A stretch of DNA of 64,000 nt from Pseudooceanicola nanhaiensis (GCF_020171315.1 NZ_JAIUZP010000015.1:1-64000), one strand, 5' to 3'. Shown: positions 7,867 to 18,853, counted from the stretch's first letter. Translations and numbers: made by a program. Notes: generated by a model not told the origin, from the sequence alone.

Positions 7867-8610
7867 ATGCCCGCCACTCCCTCCCTCTCGCTCTTCGGCT
7901 TCGGCGCCTTCGGTCAGCTTCTGGCCCGGCACCTTGCGCCCGCGTTCCCGCTGACGATCTGCGACCCATGTCCCAAAGCGCAGCAGCAGGCCCGCGACCT
8001 CGGCCTGCGCTGTGTCTCGCCGCAGGAGGCCGCGCGCGCGGATATCCTGATCCTCGCTCTGCCGCTTTCCCGGATCGGGCCGCTGCTGGAACAGATCGCC
8101 CCTCACCTGCACCCCGGCCAGATGGTGCTCGACGTCTGCTCGGTGAAGGAAGAACCCGTCCGCCTGATGCAGGCGCTCCTGCCCGAGGGGGTCGAGATCC
8201 TCGGCACCCACCCGATGTTCGGCCCGGCGAGTGCTGCCACGGGGCTGCAAGGGGCGCAGGTGGTTCTCTGTCCGGTGCGGGGCAGGGGCTGGCGGCGGCT
8301 GGGGGCCTACCTGAGGGCGCGTCACGGGCTCAAGGTCCTTCGGGCCACGGCAGAGGAACATGACACCGAGGCGGCGCTCAGCCAGGGGCTGACGCATCTG
8401 CTGGGCCATGTGCTGGCGGACATCGGGCCCGCGCCCCGCATCCGGACCCGCAGTTTCGAGATGATGATGGCGGCGCTCGAGATGGTTGCCGGGGACGCGC
8501 CCGAGGTCTACGAGGCGGTCACCCGCGCCAACCGCCACGTGGCCCCGCTGCGCGCCCGTCTGGTGGCCGCACTCAACGCCGAAGGGGCGGCGGGGGAGGG
8601 CGGACGTTAA
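7867..8610 (+). CDS. Prephenate/arogenate dehydrogenase family protein
   Basis: Enzymes of this family oxidatively decarboxylate prephenate or arogenate in tyrosine synthesis using NAD(P). The 247-residue protein starts with a Rossmann fold, GFGAFGQ at residues 11-17, and has the family stretch VLDVCSVKEEPV followed by LGTHPMFGP near residues 90-120, which carries the conserved catalytic histidine. It is shorter than most TyrA proteins and has no regulatory ACT domain or chorismate mutase part. It lies between the split ribosomal units, transcribed in the same direction, with AAGGA before the ATG. Substrate preference cannot be told. Confidence 0.82.
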   Translation: MPATPSLSLFGFGAFGQLLARHLAPAFPLTICDPCPKAQQQARDLGLRCVSPQEAARADILILALPLSRIGPLLEQIAPHLHPGQMVLDVCSVKEEPVRLMQALLPEGVEILGTHPMFGPASAATGLQGAQVVLCPVRGRGWRRLGAYLRARHGLKVLRATAEEHDTEAALSQGLTHLLGHVLADIGPAPRIRTRSFEMMMAALEMVAGDAPEVYEAVTRANRHVAPLRARLVAALNAEGAAGEGGR

Positions 8611-8624
8611 TCGCCCTTTGCCTG

Positions 8625-8653
8625 TTGACCCGAAGGGCAGTGCCGCGTATAGG
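8625..8653 (+). promoter_or_regulatory. Promoter of the rpmC (spc) unit
   Basis: TTGACC (8625-8630), a 17-base spacer, and TATAGG (8648-8653). It is a good housekeeping-type promoter 85 bases before rpmC, explaining how the ribosomal genes restart after the inserted genes. Confidence 0.75.
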
Positions 8654-8737
8654 CAGCGCTCATTGTTCTGACATAACCCACCGGATTCGGGGTTACCGCT
8701 TGCGGGCCCACCGGTGCCAGGAAGGAAAGGAAGAGTC

Positions 8738-8938
8738 ATGAGCGCTCAAGAGCTCCGTGACAAGACCCCTGACCAGCTCCGTGAAGAGCTGGCCAATCTC
8801 AAGAAAGAGCAGTTCAACCTGCGCTTTCAGCAGGCCACCGGCCAACTGGAAAACCCCGCTCGTATGCGTCAGGCCCGCCGTCAGGCGGCCCGTGTGCTGA
8901 CCATTCTGAACGAAAAAGCCGCTTCGGCTGCTGAATAA
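8738..8938 (+). CDS. rpmC: 50S ribosomal protein L29
   Basis: L29 is a small helical protein at the tunnel exit next to L23. The product is 66 residues, [21 protein letters not shown] onward in sense, with [22 protein letters not shown] in the second helix. The start at 8738 is preferred over an in-frame ATG at 8714 because it matches the family N-terminus and follows AAGGAAAGGAAG. rpsQ follows after 11 bases. Confidence 0.97.
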   Translation: MSAQELRDKTPDQLREELANLKKEQFNLRFQQATGQLENPARMRQARRQAARVLTILNEKAASAAE

Positions 8939-8949
8939 GGGGAAGACAG

Positions 8950-9180
8950 ATGCCCAAACGTATCCTGCAAGGCGTCGTCACTTCCGACGCAAACGCACAG
9001 ACCGTCACCGTGTCGGTGGAACGCCGCTTCACGCACCCGGTTCTGAAAAAGACCATTCGTAAGTCCAAGAAGTACCGGGCTCACGACGAGAACAACACCT
9101 TCAAGGTGGGCGACGCGGTCCGCATCCAAGAATGCGCACCGAAGTCGAAGACGAAACGTTGGGAGGTGCTGGAAGCGTAA
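8950..9180 (+). CDS. rpsQ: 30S ribosomal protein S17
   Basis: S17 is an OB-fold primary binding protein of 16S rRNA. The 76-residue protein starts [19 protein letters not shown] and contains [19 protein letters not shown] and the [12 protein letters not shown] stretch of the family. It follows rpmC closely. An 82-base gap separates it from rplN. Confidence 0.98.
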   Translation: MPKRILQGVVTSDANAQTVTVSVERRFTHPVLKKTIRKSKKYRAHDENNTFKVGDAVRIQECAPKSKTKRWEVLEA

Positions 9181-9262
9181 GCTTCCACGCCTCTCCCAGC
9201 ATGAGCGAAACCCTGGGGGATAAGGCCAGTCTGAGGCTGCCCCAAAGGTCGGGAGAAACCAA

Positions 9263-9631
9263 ATGATCCAGATGCAGACCAATCTGGATGTTGCTGACAA
9301 CTCCGGCGCACGCCGAGTTCAGTGCATCAAGGTCCTGGGTGGTTCCAAGCGTAAGTACGCTTCGGTGGGCGACATCATCGTCGTCTCCGTGAAGGAAGCC
9401 ATCCCGCGCGGCCGCGTCAAAAAAGGCGACGTGCGTAAAGCAGTCGTCGTGCGCACCGCCAAAGAAGTTCGCCGTGAAGATGGCACCGCGATCCGCTTCG
9501 ATCGCAATGCAGCCGTCATCCTGAACAACAACAACGAGCCCGTCGGTACGCGTATCTTCGGCCCGGTTGTTCGTGAGCTGCGCGCCAAGAACTTCATGAA
9601 GATCATCTCGCTTGCTCCGGAGGTGCTGTAA
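9263..9631 (+). CDS. rplN: 50S ribosomal protein L14
   Basis: L14 is at the subunit interface and is the docking site for the silencing factor RsfS. The 122-residue protein starts [19 protein letters not shown], has the conserved RKAVVVRT and [24 protein letters not shown] segments, and is of standard length. It overlaps rplX by one base (TAATG). Confidence 0.98.
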   Translation: MIQMQTNLDVADNSGARRVQCIKVLGGSKRKYASVGDIIVVSVKEAIPRGRVKKGDVRKAVVVRTAKEVRREDGTAIRFDRNAAVILNNNNEPVGTRIFGPVVRELRAKNFMKIISLAPEVL

Positions 9632-9942
9632 TGGCTGCTAAACTCCGCAAGGGCGACAAGGTCGTCGTGCTGGCCGGCAAGGACAAGGGCAAGGAAGGCG
9701 AAATCGTCTCCGTCGACCCGAAAGCCGGCAAAGCCGTGGTGGAAGGCGTCAACATGGCCGTCCGTCACACCCGTCAGAGCCAGACCTCGCAAGGTGGCCG
9801 CCTGCCCAAGGCCCTGCCGATCGACCTGAGCAACCTGGCCCTGCTCGATGCCAACGGCAAAGCGACCCGCGTCGGCTTCCGCATGGAAGGTGACAAGAAG
9901 GTGCGTTTCGCCAAGACCACCGGGGATGCGATCGATGCTTGA
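9631..9942 (+). CDS. rplX: 50S ribosomal protein L24
   Basis: L24 is one of the two assembly-initiating proteins of the 50S subunit. The 103-residue product carries the KOW motif [21 protein letters not shown] at the N-terminus (about residues 4-24). The C-terminal half [17 protein letters not shown] is typical. The stop overlaps the start of rplE by eight bases. Confidence 0.98.
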   Translation: MAAKLRKGDKVVVLAGKDKGKEGEIVSVDPKAGKAVVEGVNMAVRHTRQSQTSQGGRLPKALPIDLSNLALLDANGKATRVGFRMEGDKKVRFAKTTGDAIDA

Positions 9943-10498
9943 TACCGCGACCTATACCCCGCGTCTTAAGACGCAGTATGTCGAGACGATCCGTGCCGCT
10001 CTGAAAGAAGAGTTCGGCTATTCGAACGACATGATGATCCCCCGCCTGGACAAGATTGTCCTGAACATCGGCTGCGGTGCCGAGGCGGTAAAGGACAGCA
10101 AGAAAGCCAAATCGGCCCAGGAAGACCTGAGCGCGATTGCGGGCCAGAAAGCTGTCGTCACCAAGGCGAAAAAGTCGATCGCAGGCTTCCGCGTCCGTGA
10201 AGAAATGCCGCTGGGTGCGAAAGTGACCCTGCGCGGCGAGCGGATGTACGAATTCCTCGACCGTCTGATCACCGTTGCGATGCCCCGTATCCGCGACTTC
10301 CGCGGCGTGTCGGGCAAGAGCTTCGACGGCCGTGGCAACTACGCCATGGGCATCAAGGAGCACATCGTCTTCCCCGAGATCAACTTCGACAAAGTCGATG
10401 AGAACTGGGGCATGGACATCGTGATCGCCACCACCGCCAAGACCGACGCGGAAGCTAAGGCGCTGTTGAAAGCTTTCAACATGCCTTTCAACAGCTGA
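9935..10498 (+). CDS. rplE: 50S ribosomal protein L5
   Basis: L5 binds 5S rRNA with L18 and forms the central protuberance. The frame is open from 9848, but the ATG at 9935 gives the family N-terminus [17 protein letters not shown] and a 187-residue protein of normal length. [12 protein letters not shown] and [18 protein letters not shown] are recognisable. It overlaps the end of rplX, implying coupled translation. Confidence 0.97.
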   Translation: MLDTATYTPRLKTQYVETIRAALKEEFGYSNDMMIPRLDKIVLNIGCGAEAVKDSKKAKSAQEDLSAIAGQKAVVTKAKKSIAGFRVREEMPLGAKVTLRGERMYEFLDRLITVAMPRIRDFRGVSGKSFDGRGNYAMGIKEHIVFPEINFDKVDENWGMDIVIATTAKTDAEAKALLKAFNMPFNS

Positions 10499-10515
10499 TC
10501 GCGGGAGAGAGAGAC

Positions 10516-10821
10516 ATGGCTAAAAAATCTATGATCGAGCGCGAGAAGAAGCGCGAGCGGCTGGTCAAGAAGTACGCCGCTAAGCGCGCCGCGCTTAAGG
10601 AAGTCATCGCCGACGAGTCGAAGCCGATGGAAGAGCGTTTCCGCGCCACCCTGAAGCTGGCCGAGCTGCCCCGCAACTCGTCCGCGACCCGTCTTCACAA
10701 CCGTTGCCAGCTGACCGGCCGTCCCCACGCTTACTACCGTAAGCTGAAGGTCTCCCGGATCATGCTGCGGGAACTGGGCTCCAACGGCCAGATCCCCGGT
10801 CTGGTTAAGTCGAGCTGGTAA
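10516..10821 (+). CDS. rpsN: 30S ribosomal protein S14
   Basis: S14 binds the 16S head. The 101-residue product is the long, zinc-free type: there is no CxxC pair, only a single cysteine in [17 protein letters not shown]. It ends [11 protein letters not shown] as usual. GGGAGAGAGAG forms the ribosome site before the ATG. Confidence 0.98.
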   Translation: MAKKSMIEREKKRERLVKKYAAKRAALKEVIADESKPMEERFRATLKLAELPRNSSATRLHNRCQLTGRPHAYYRKLKVSRIMLRELGSNGQIPGLVKSSW

Positions 10822-10833
10822 GGAGGGCATGGT

Positions 10834-11226
10834 ATGAACGATCCTATCGGCGATATGCTCACCCGCATCCGCAACGCGCAGCTGCGCGGCAAATCCACCG
10901 TCATGACGCCCGGCTCCAAGCTCCGCGCATGGGTTCTGGATGTGCTGGCGGACGAAGGCTACATCCGTGGCTATGAAAAAGGCACCGATGCCAACGGTCA
11001 CCCGACCCTGGAAATCAGCCTGAAGTACTTCGACGGCGCCCCCGTCATCCGTGAGGTCAAGCGGGTTTCGACCCCCGGCCGTCGCGTGTACATGGGCGTC
11101 AAGGACATCCCGTCGGTCCGTCAGGGCCTGGGTGTGTCGATTGTCAGCACGCCCAAGGGCGTGATGTCGGACGCTGCAGCCCGCGCCGCCAATGTTGGCG
11201 GTGAGGTCCTCTGCACGGTCTTCTAA
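10834..11226 (+). CDS. rpsH: 30S ribosomal protein S8
   Basis: S8 binds the central domain of 16S rRNA and, in E. coli, represses the spc operon through an rRNA-like site on the mRNA. The 130-residue protein starts [17 protein letters not shown] and ends [11 protein letters not shown], both as expected. It has an AGGAGGG ribosome site. No S8 repressor site could be identified by eye. Confidence 0.98.
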   Translation: MNDPIGDMLTRIRNAQLRGKSTVMTPGSKLRAWVLDVLADEGYIRGYEKGTDANGHPTLEISLKYFDGAPVIREVKRVSTPGRRVYMGVKDIPSVRQGLGVSIVSTPKGVMSDAAARAANVGGEVLCTVF

Positions 11227-11236
11227 GGAGCAGGAT

Positions 11237-11770
11237 ATGTCTCGTATTGGGAAAAAACCGGTCGAGCTGCCCTCGGGTGTCACCGCATCCGTGTCCGGCC
11301 AGACCGTCGAAGTGAAAGGCCCGAAAGGGACCCACAGCTTCACCGCGACCGATGACGTCAGCATCACCGTCGAGGACAACGTGGTTTCCGTGAAACCCCG
11401 TGGCACCTCGAAGCGTGCGCGCCAGCAGTGGGGCATGAGCCGCACGATGGTTGCGAACCTGGTGACTGGCGTGACCTCCGGCTTCAAGAAAGAGCTTGAG
11501 ATCACCGGTGTGGGTTACCGTGCTGCAGCTCAGGGCAACACCCTGAAGCTGAACCTCGGCTACTCGCACGATGTGGACTTCTCCGTGCCGGCGGGCGTGA
11601 CTGTCACGACCCCGAAGCCGACCGAAGTCATCATCGAAGGCACCGACGCGCAACTCGTCGGCCAGGTTGCGGCTAACATCCGCGAATGGCGTGCTCCCGA
11701 GCCCTACAAAGGCAAGGGGATCAAGTACAAAGGCGAGTATATCTTCCGCAAGGAAGGCAAGAAGAAGTAA
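11237..11770 (+). CDS. rplF: 50S ribosomal protein L6
   Basis: L6 lies near the factor-binding site. The frame is open from 11192, but the ATG at 11237 after AAGGAG gives the family start [15 protein letters not shown] and a normal 177 residues. The two duplicated domains end in the conserved [17 protein letters not shown] segment. Confidence 0.98.
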   Translation: MSRIGKKPVELPSGVTASVSGQTVEVKGPKGTHSFTATDDVSITVEDNVVSVKPRGTSKRARQQWGMSRTMVANLVTGVTSGFKKELEITGVGYRAAAQGNTLKLNLGYSHDVDFSVPAGVTVTTPKPTEVIIEGTDAQLVGQVAANIREWRAPEPYKGKGIKYKGEYIFRKEGKKK

Positions 11771-11781
11771 GGACGTAACAG

Positions 11782-12141
11782 ATGGCACTGAGCAAACGGG
11801 AACTGTTCCAGAAGCGCCGCCTGCGCGTCCGGAACAAGCTTCGCAAGGTGAATGCCGGTCGCGTGCGGCTGTCGGTTCACCGTTCGAACAAGAACATCAG
11901 CGTTCAGCTGATCGACGACGTGCAGGGCGTGACCCTCGCAGCAGCTTCGACCCTCGAGAAGGATCTCGGCTGCGTCGGCAAGAACAACATCGAGGCGGCC
12001 CAGAAAGTGGGCGCCGCGATTGCCGAACGCGCCAAGAAAGCCGGCATCGAAGAAGCATACTTCGATCGTGGTGGCTTCCTGTACCACGGCAAGGTGAAGG
12101 CTCTGGCCGACGCCGCGCGTGAAGCAGGTCTGAAGATCTGA
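11782..12141 (+). CDS. rplR: 50S ribosomal protein L18
   Basis: L18 brings 5S rRNA to the large subunit together with L5. The 119-residue protein has [18 protein letters not shown] in the N-terminal part and ends [19 protein letters not shown]. It is the last gene before a strong terminator that separates it from rpsE. Confidence 0.98.
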   Translation: MALSKRELFQKRRLRVRNKLRKVNAGRVRLSVHRSNKNISVQLIDDVQGVTLAAASTLEKDLGCVGKNNIEAAQKVGAAIAERAKKAGIEEAYFDRGGFLYHGKVKALADAAREAGLKI

Positions 12142-12153
12142 TTTCAGAACACG

Positions 12154-12194
12154 GGTGTGCGCGTCTCTTTTGAGGCGCGCGCACCTTTCTCTTT
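12154..12194 (+). terminator. Strong hairpin terminator between rplR and rpsE
   Basis: A 14-bp stem (12154-12167 with 12172-12185, two G-T pairs) with loop TTTT is followed by TTTCTCTTT. It begins 12 bases after the rplR stop. The 120 bases from here to rpsE contain further GC-rich inverted repeats, for example around CGCCCCTCGGGGCG at 12197-12210. Confidence 0.85.
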
Positions 12195-12316
12195 CGCCCC
12201 TCGGGGCGGCAGGGCAGGCGGGTCCCCCCGCCTCGATGATCCGGGAAGACCGCCCTCGTGGTGCTTCACCTGGATTGGACAGCAAGGGCGAAAGCCCCAG
12301 AGTTATGGAGTGCCGA

Positions 12317-12892
12317 ATGGCCAGAGACGAGAACCGCCGGGACCGCCGCGAACGCGAGGAAGCCCCGGAATTCGCAGATCGCCTTGTTGCGATCAACCGT
12401 GTGTCGAAAACCGTGAAAGGTGGTAAGCGCTTTGGCTTCGCCGCACTCGTGGTTGTCGGCGACCAGAAAGGCCGCGTTGGCTTTGGTAAAGGTAAGGCCA
12501 AGGAGGTCCCCGAGGCCATCCGTAAGGCAACCGAGCAAGCCAAGCGTCAGATGATCCGCGTCCCGCTGCGCGAAGGCCGCACCCTGCACCACGACATCGA
12601 AGGTCGTCACGGTGCCGGCAAGGTCGTCATGCGGACCGCACCGCAAGGTACCGGGATCATCGCAGGTGGCCCGATGCGTGCCGTCTTCGAGATGCTGGGC
12701 GTTCAGGACGTGGTCGCCAAGTCGATCGGTTCGCAGAACCCCTACAACATGATCCGCGCCACCCTGGACGGCCTGACCAAAGAGTCGAGCCCCCGTATGG
12801 TCGCGCAGCGTCGTGGCAAGAAAGTGGCCGACATTCTGCCCAAGCGTGACGAGGCCCCGACCGAGTCCACGCAAGTGGCCGAAGAGGCGTAA
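12317..12892 (+). CDS. rpsE: 30S ribosomal protein S5
   Basis: S5 controls decoding accuracy and mRNA unwinding. The ATG at 12317 with GGAG at 12307-12310 gives 191 residues starting [27 protein letters not shown] sequence; an in-frame ATG at 12305 would add four residues. The double-stranded RNA-binding fold with [20 protein letters not shown] and the [14 protein letters not shown] loop are visible. It follows a terminator and a 122-base leader, so it may be separately controlled. Confidence 0.96.
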   Translation: MARDENRRDRREREEAPEFADRLVAINRVSKTVKGGKRFGFAALVVVGDQKGRVGFGKGKAKEVPEAIRKATEQAKRQMIRVPLREGRTLHHDIEGRHGAGKVVMRTAPQGTGIIAGGPMRAVFEMLGVQDVVAKSIGSQNPYNMIRATLDGLTKESSPRMVAQRRGKKVADILPKRDEAPTESTQVAEEA

Positions 12893-12904
12893 GGAGAGCG
12901 ACCA

Positions 12905-13093
12905 ATGGCAAAAACCATCGTTGTTAAGCAGGTCGGCTCGCCGATCCGCCGCCCCGCCATCCAGCGTCAGACGCTGATCGGCCTGGGCCTGAACAAGATG
13001 CACAAGACCCGCGAACTGGAAGACACCCCTTCCGTGCGCGGCATGATCAACAAGGTCTCGCACATGGTCGAGATCATCGAAGAGCGCGACTGA
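12905..13093 (+). CDS. rpmD: 50S ribosomal protein L30
   Basis: L30 is a small peripheral 50S protein. The 62-residue product has the family motif [19 protein letters not shown] and [13 protein letters not shown]. It follows rpsE after 12 bases with AAGGAG, and is followed directly by a terminator, so rplO is again in another unit. Confidence 0.97.
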   Translation: MAKTIVVKQVGSPIRRPAIQRQTLIGLGLNKMHKTRELEDTPSVRGMINKVSHMVEIIEERD

Positions 13094-13120
13094 GCTTTCT
13101 TCGGATCATGAGATCAGCGA

Positions 13121-13145
13121 ACGGCGCCCCTCGGGGCGCCGTTTT
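13121..13145 (+). terminator. Terminator after rpmD
   Basis: ACGGCGCCCC (13121-13130) pairs perfectly with GGGGCGCCGT (13133-13142); TTT follows. It ends the rpsE-rpmD unit. Confidence 0.87.
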
Positions 13146-13252
13146 GCGTTTCGGGACCTGTGCGCATGCCGCAGAAGCCCTGTGCGTCCTCTCCCCTGTG
13201 CGGCAGGGCCCGTGCGCTCTAGGTTGGGGCCAAGGATATCTGGGAGACGACC

Positions 13253-14281
13253 ATGGAAGTGGGCCTGTACACCTTCGGCGACATCGGCAAGGACCCGGCG
13301 ACGGGCAAGACGGTCAACGCGCACCAGCGGCTGAAGAACCTGATGGAAGAGATCGAACTGGCCGATCAGGTCGGGCTCGATGTCTTCGGGCTGGGGGAGC
13401 ATCACCGCCCGAACTATGCCATCACCACGCCGCCGGTGGTGCTGGCTGGCGCCGCGCGCACGACGAAGCACATCCGCCTGTCCTCGGCCGTCTCTGTGCT
13501 GTCCTCCGACGATCCGGTGCGGGTCTTCCAGCAGTATGCCACCCTCGACAATCTCAGCGACGGCCGGGCCGAGCTGATGGTGGGGCGGGGCAGTTTCATC
13601 GAGAGCTTCCCGCTCTTCGGCTATGACCTGAACGATTACGACGCGCTCTTCGAAGAGAAGCTGCAGATGCTGCTCGCGATCAACGAGGCGGAGAAGCTGC
13701 GTTGGTCCGGCTCGGACCACACCCAGCGGGTCGATGGCCTCGGCGTCTATCCCCGCCCGGTGAACGGCAAGCTGCCGATCTGGATCGCCGCCGGTGGCAC
13801 GCCCGATTCGATGATCCGCGCCGGTGTCCTCGGTACGCCGCTGGCGCTGGCGATCATCGGGGGCGCACCGCGCCGCTTTGCCCCGCTGGCCGATCTCTAC
13901 CGTCGCGCGGCGGAACAGGCGGGCAATGCCGACAAGGCGCGCGTCTCGCTCAACGTCCACGGTTTCGTCGGCGAGGATGGCAAGCGGGCTGCGGATGTCT
14001 TCTACCCGGCGCAGAAGGCGGTGATGGATCAGCTGGGCCGTGAACGCGGCTGGCCGCCGCAGTCCCGCGCCCAGTTCGACGCCGGGACCGGGCCGGAGGG
14101 CGCGATGTTCGTCGGCAGCCCGGCGCAGCTGGTGGACAAGATCCTCGGGCTGAAAGATGATCTGGGCTTCGACCGGGTGACGATCCAGATGGCGATCGGG
14201 ATCATCGACCACGCCGAGATGCTGAAGGCGATCGAGGTGCTGGGCACCAAGGTTGCCCCTGAACTGCGCAAGGCGGGCTGA
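13253..14281 (+). CDS. LLM-class flavin-dependent oxidoreductase
   Basis: A luciferase-like monooxygenase-family TIM-barrel protein that probably binds FMN. The 342-residue sequence has the family patterns GLDVFGLGEHHRPNYA near residue 43, TKHIRLSSAVSVLSSDDPVRVFQQYATLD, and the GGRAEL-like DGRAELMVGRGSF. GGGAGACG precedes the ATG. The physiological substrate is unknown; members of this group are often annotated from a putative FMN-dependent luciferase-like family. It lies with chaC between rpmD and rplO. Confidence 0.83.
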   Translation: MEVGLYTFGDIGKDPATGKTVNAHQRLKNLMEEIELADQVGLDVFGLGEHHRPNYAITTPPVVLAGAARTTKHIRLSSAVSVLSSDDPVRVFQQYATLDNLSDGRAELMVGRGSFIESFPLFGYDLNDYDALFEEKLQMLLAINEAEKLRWSGSDHTQRVDGLGVYPRPVNGKLPIWIAAGGTPDSMIRAGVLGTPLALAIIGGAPRRFAPLADLYRRAAEQAGNADKARVSLNVHGFVGEDGKRAADVFYPAQKAVMDQLGRERGWPPQSRAQFDAGTGPEGAMFVGSPAQLVDKILGLKDDLGFDRVTIQMAIGIIDHAEMLKAIEVLGTKVAPELRKAG

Positions 14282-14301
14282 CCCGCCGGGACGAGAGGCC
14301 C

Positions 14302-15060
14302 ATGACCGAACTATCCCAGGGAGGCGATCCCTTCCGCCATCACCCCGAACTGGCCCGGCTGATCCGCCCTGCGGCGCAGAGCTTCTTTCGCACCATGGCG
14401 CCTTCCGATCTGGATGCGACCATGGCCCGGCAGGGGCATGGCCCGGAATGGCGCTACCCGGACGCGGTGCGCGAGGAGATGCGCCATGCCGTGCTGGCGG
14501 GTCATCGGGGGCGGGACCTCTGGGTCTTTGCCTACGGGTCGCTGATGTGGGATCCGGGCATCGAGTTCGCGGAGGTCCGGCAGGCCCATGTGGCCGGCCA
14601 CTGCCGCAAGATGTGCCTCGTGGACCGCTCCGGCGGGCGCGGCGACGAGGAACGACCGGGGCTGATGGCCGGGCTCGACCGTGGCGGCAGTTGTCATGGC
14701 CTCGTCTTCCGCATTGCGGCGGAGCAGGTCGAAGTGGAGAGCGAGGTGGTCTGGCGTCGCGAGATGATCGCGCCCTGCTACCGGGCGGTCTTCATTCCCG
14801 TCCACACGGCGCAGGGGACTGTCGAGGCGCTGGCCTTCGAAGCGGACAACAGCACCGACATGATCGAGACTGACCTTTGCTATGACCTGCAGGTGCGCTA
14901 TCTCGCCACGGGGCAGGGGATGCTGGGCACCTCGATGGAATACGTCGACAACCTGCTGGAGCATTTCGAGACGCTGGGCATCGACGATGCCGCGCTGGCC
15001 AAGCTCGCCGCGGATGCCCGGCAATACCGGGCGGATCATCCCTCGGAGGTGCCCGCCTGA
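14302..15060 (+). CDS. Gamma-glutamylcyclotransferase of the ChaC type
   Basis: ChaC proteins cleave glutathione to 5-oxoproline and Cys-Gly in the cytosol. The 252-residue protein carries the substrate-binding motif [14 protein letters not shown] at about residues 75-88 and the segment [18 protein letters not shown] that follows the catalytic region. About 70 N-terminal residues precede the catalytic fold. It follows the luciferase-like gene after 20 bases and is probably co-transcribed with it. Assignment to glutathione rather than another gamma-glutamyl substrate follows from the family only. Confidence 0.82.
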   Translation: MTELSQGGDPFRHHPELARLIRPAAQSFFRTMAPSDLDATMARQGHGPEWRYPDAVREEMRHAVLAGHRGRDLWVFAYGSLMWDPGIEFAEVRQAHVAGHCRKMCLVDRSGGRGDEERPGLMAGLDRGGSCHGLVFRIAAEQVEVESEVVWRREMIAPCYRAVFIPVHTAQGTVEALAFEADNSTDMIETDLCYDLQVRYLATGQGMLGTSMEYVDNLLEHFETLGIDDAALAKLAADARQYRADHPSEVPA

Positions 15061-15154
15061 CGGCCTGATCGGGCGCGGGGCAACGGCAGGGGAGGGGCAG
15101 GGGAGGCGGCCGTGCGCGCCGCGCCATCCCCCTGCATCTGGCCGCGGACAGCCC

Positions 15155-15183
15155 TTGAAAGGCGCAGCCCTCTTCGCTATACG
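15155..15183 (+). promoter_or_regulatory. Promoter of rplO-secY-adk
   Basis: TTGAAA (15155-15160), a 17-base spacer and TATACG (15178-15183), about 100 bases before rplO. The layout matches the rpmC promoter at 8625, so both ribosomal restarts after inserted genes have a good promoter. Confidence 0.7.
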
Positions 15184-15283
15184 CGCCCGGTGGCCCCGGA
15201 TGGGGCTGCGACTCGTATCATATCAACACGCCGTGTTCGGCCGCTCCCGTCGCTGGGGGCCGCATCCGGCAAGGAGAAGCGAC

Positions 15284-15757
15284 ATGAAACTGAACGAACT
15301 CCGCGACAACGCGGGCGCCGCACCGAAGGCCAAACGCATCGGCCGTGGCCCGGGCTCGGGCAAAGGTAAGATGGGTGGCCGTGGTATCAAGGGTCAGAAA
15401 TCCCGCTCGGGCGTGGCCATCAAGGGCTACGAAGGCGGCCAGATGCCCCTCTACCAGCGTCTGCCCAAGCGTGGCTTCAACAAGCCCAACCGCCTGAAAT
15501 ACGCTGTCATCAACCTCGGCATCATCGCCAAGTTCGTTGAAGCCGGCAAGATCGACGCCTCCGCGCCCGTCACCGAAGACGTGCTGGTTGCCTCGGGTGC
15601 AGTCCGCCGCAAGCTGGACGGTGTCCGCATCCTCGCCAAGGGCGAGATCGCAACCGCGCTGAACCTGGAAGTGACCGGTGCCTCCAAGGCTGCTATCGAG
15701 GCAGTTGAGAAGGCTGGCGGTTCGCTCAAGGTCACTGCGGCCGCTGCCGCGGAATAA
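15284..15757 (+). CDS. rplO: 50S ribosomal protein L15
   Basis: L15 is a late-assembly 50S protein. The ATG at 15284 has AAGGAG at 15271-15276 and gives 157 residues, [20 protein letters not shown] as start, then the glycine-rich [20 protein letters not shown] segment and [12 protein letters not shown]. The frame is open further upstream but only this start fits the family. Confidence 0.97.
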   Translation: MKLNELRDNAGAAPKAKRIGRGPGSGKGKMGGRGIKGQKSRSGVAIKGYEGGQMPLYQRLPKRGFNKPNRLKYAVINLGIIAKFVEAGKIDASAPVTEDVLVASGAVRRKLDGVRILAKGEIATALNLEVTGASKAAIEAVEKAGGSLKVTAAAAAE

Positions 15758-15807
15758 GAGGTTGTGAGCGGCGAATGAGCCGCTTACATACCTTTGAGTT
15801 TTCCTGA

Positions 15808-15845
15808 AACGCCGCCAGAGCCGGGGAACGGCCCTTGGCGGCGTT
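15808..15845 (+). promoter_or_regulatory. Hairpin in the rplO-secY gap
   Basis: AACGCCGCC (15808-15816) pairs perfectly with GGCGGCGTT (15837-15845), with an inner GCCG/CGGC pair. A second imperfect hairpin stands just before, around 15763-15786. There is no T run; the structures end about 20 bases before the secY start and could modulate its expression. Confidence 0.5.
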
Positions 15846-15867
15846 GTCACATGAAAGAGACCCGCGA

Positions 15868-17240
<1,373 letters not shown>

Positions 17241-17244
<4 letters not shown>

Positions 17245-17816
17245 ATATTATCCTTCTCGGACCGCCCGGCGCAGGCAAAGGCACCCAGGCAGGTTTTCTG
17301 GTCGAAGAGCGGGACATGATCCAGCTCTCCACCGGCGACATGCTCCGTGAGGCCCGCACCTCCGGGACGGAGATGGGCAAGATCGTGGCCGACGTCATGG
17401 ACCGCGGCGAGCTTGTCACCGACGAGATCGTCATCGGCCTGATCCGCGAGAAGCTGGAAGGCGACGCCAAGGGCGGCTTCATCTTCGACGGCTTCCCCCG
17501 CACGCTGGCCCAGGCCGACGCGCTGGAGAAGCTGCTGGCCGAGATGGGCCAGAAGTTGGACCACGCGATCGAACTTCAGGTGAACGACGAGGTCCTCGTC
17601 GGCCGTATCGTGAACCGCGCCAAGGAGGCCGTCGCGGCCGGTGGCACGGCGCGCGCGGACGACAACGAGGAAAGCCTCAAGAAGCGCCTGATGGAATACT
17701 ACAAGAAGACCTCGCCGCTGCTGGGGTACTACCATGCCAAGGGCACCCTGCGGGGCGTCGACGGTCTGGCAGAGATCGGCACCGTGAAGGCTTCCATCGC
17801 CGAGATCCTCGGCTGA
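17241..17816 (+). CDS. adk: Adenylate kinase (short-LID form)
   Basis: Adenylate kinase interconverts ATP, AMP and ADP. The 191-residue protein starts with the P-loop GPPGAGKGT (residues 7-15) and has STGDMLR and [13 protein letters not shown] for AMP binding. It lacks the large LID insert with zinc cysteines found in long forms; instead [25 protein letters not shown] bridges the region. The ATG overlaps the secY stop, the classical secY-adk arrangement. Confidence 0.97.
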
Positions 17817-17828
17817 GGTTATGACTGG

Positions 17829-17854
17829 CAGGGGCGGGCAGAACACCGCCCCTG
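17829..17854 (+). terminator. Hairpin after adk (weak terminator)
   Basis: CAGGGGCGG (17829-17837) pairs with CCGCCCCTG (17846-17854), loop GCAGAACA. No T run follows, so termination would be weak or Rho-assisted. TTGACG boxes at 17869 and 17877 could start the rpsM unit, but no clear -10 is seen. Confidence 0.45.
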
Positions 17855-18059
17855 ACCGAGATTGTGACTTGACGGGTTGACGATCCCCCGAAAACCCCAT
17901 ACCACGCCCTATCTCGGCCAGATGGTGATTCCGTCACGCTCTGTAACTTTGCCGAGACCCCGCCGAATTCAGCTGCGGCCCGCGGTGTTCCGCCACGGGC
18001 CATATGTTGTGAAAAAAGGTTCTGGAGCTACGGAACCGCAACTATAAGGAAAGTGACAC

Positions 18060-18428
18060 GTGGCACGTATCGCCGGCGTTAACATCCCGACTGCAAAACG
18101 GGTACCGATCGCCCTCACCTACATCACCGGTATCGGCCATACTTCGGCCAAAGCCATCTGCGAAGCCGTGAACATCGACGCAACCCGTCGCGTGAACGAG
18201 CTTTCGGATGCCGAAGTTCTCGCCATCCGTGAACACATCGACGCCAACTACACCGTAGAAGGCGACCTGCGTCGTGAGACGCAGATGAACATCAAACGCC
18301 TGATGGATCTGGGCTGCTACCGTGGCCTGCGCCACCGTCGCAACCTGCCGGTGCGTGGTCAGCGGACCCACACCAACGCGCGTACCCGCAAGGGCCCCGC
18401 GAAACCCATCGCCGGCAAGAAGAAGTAA
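18060..18428 (+). CDS. rpsM: 30S ribosomal protein S13
   Basis: S13 contacts the P-site tRNA and bridges to the 50S subunit. The start is GTG at 18060, placed by AAGGAAAG upstream and by the family N-terminus [19 protein letters not shown]. The 122-residue protein has the helix-two-turn-helix [13 protein letters not shown] and the C-terminal [22 protein letters not shown] tail. It begins the alpha-operon unit; rpsK follows after 15 bases. Confidence 0.97.
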   Translation: MARIAGVNIPTAKRVPIALTYITGIGHTSAKAICEAVNIDATRRVNELSDAEVLAIREHIDANYTVEGDLRRETQMNIKRLMDLGCYRGLRHRRNLPVRGQRTHTNARTRKGPAKPIAGKKK

Positions 18429-18443
18429 GGGGGGCTCTGACCA

Positions 18444-18836
18444 ATGGCACGTGATACCCGCCGTGGGGGCAAGAAAAAGGTCTCCAAGAACATCGCCGCT
18501 GGCGTGGCGCATGTGAACTCGTCGTTCAACAACACCAAGATCCTGATCTCTGACGTTCAGGGCAACGCCATCTCCTGGTCCTCCGCAGGGACCATGGGCT
18601 TCAAGGGCTCGCGCAAGTCGACCCCCTACGCCGCACAGATGGCTGCCGAAGACGCAGGCAAGAAAGCTCAGGAACACGGCGTGAAAACGCTGGAAGTCGA
18701 AGTGCAGGGCCCCGGCTCGGGCCGTGAATCGGCTCTCCGCGCTCTGGCTGCTGTCGGGTTCAACATCACCTCGATCCGTGACGTGACCCCGATCGCCCAC
18801 AACGGCTGCCGCCCGCCGAAGCGCCGCCGGGTCTAA
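18444..18836 (+). CDS. rpsK: 30S ribosomal protein S11
   Basis: S11 forms part of the 30S platform near the mRNA exit. The 130-residue protein begins [20 protein letters not shown], has [21 protein letters not shown] in the core, and ends in [12 protein letters not shown], all standard. A terminator follows; rpsD, often next in other bacteria, is absent from this cluster, as is usual in alphaproteobacteria. Confidence 0.98.
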   Translation: MARDTRRGGKKKVSKNIAAGVAHVNSSFNNTKILISDVQGNAISWSSAGTMGFKGSRKSTPYAAQMAAEDAGKKAQEHGVKTLEVEVQGPGSGRESALRALAAVGFNITSIRDVTPIAHNGCRPPKRRRV

Positions 18837-18853
18837 TCGCCCTGCAGATTTAC

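Noticed and set aside
13106-14212. Minus-strand frame of 368 codons opposite the luciferase-like gene
   Set aside because: It fully overlaps a gene with recognised family motifs and has no ribosome site or domain of its own.
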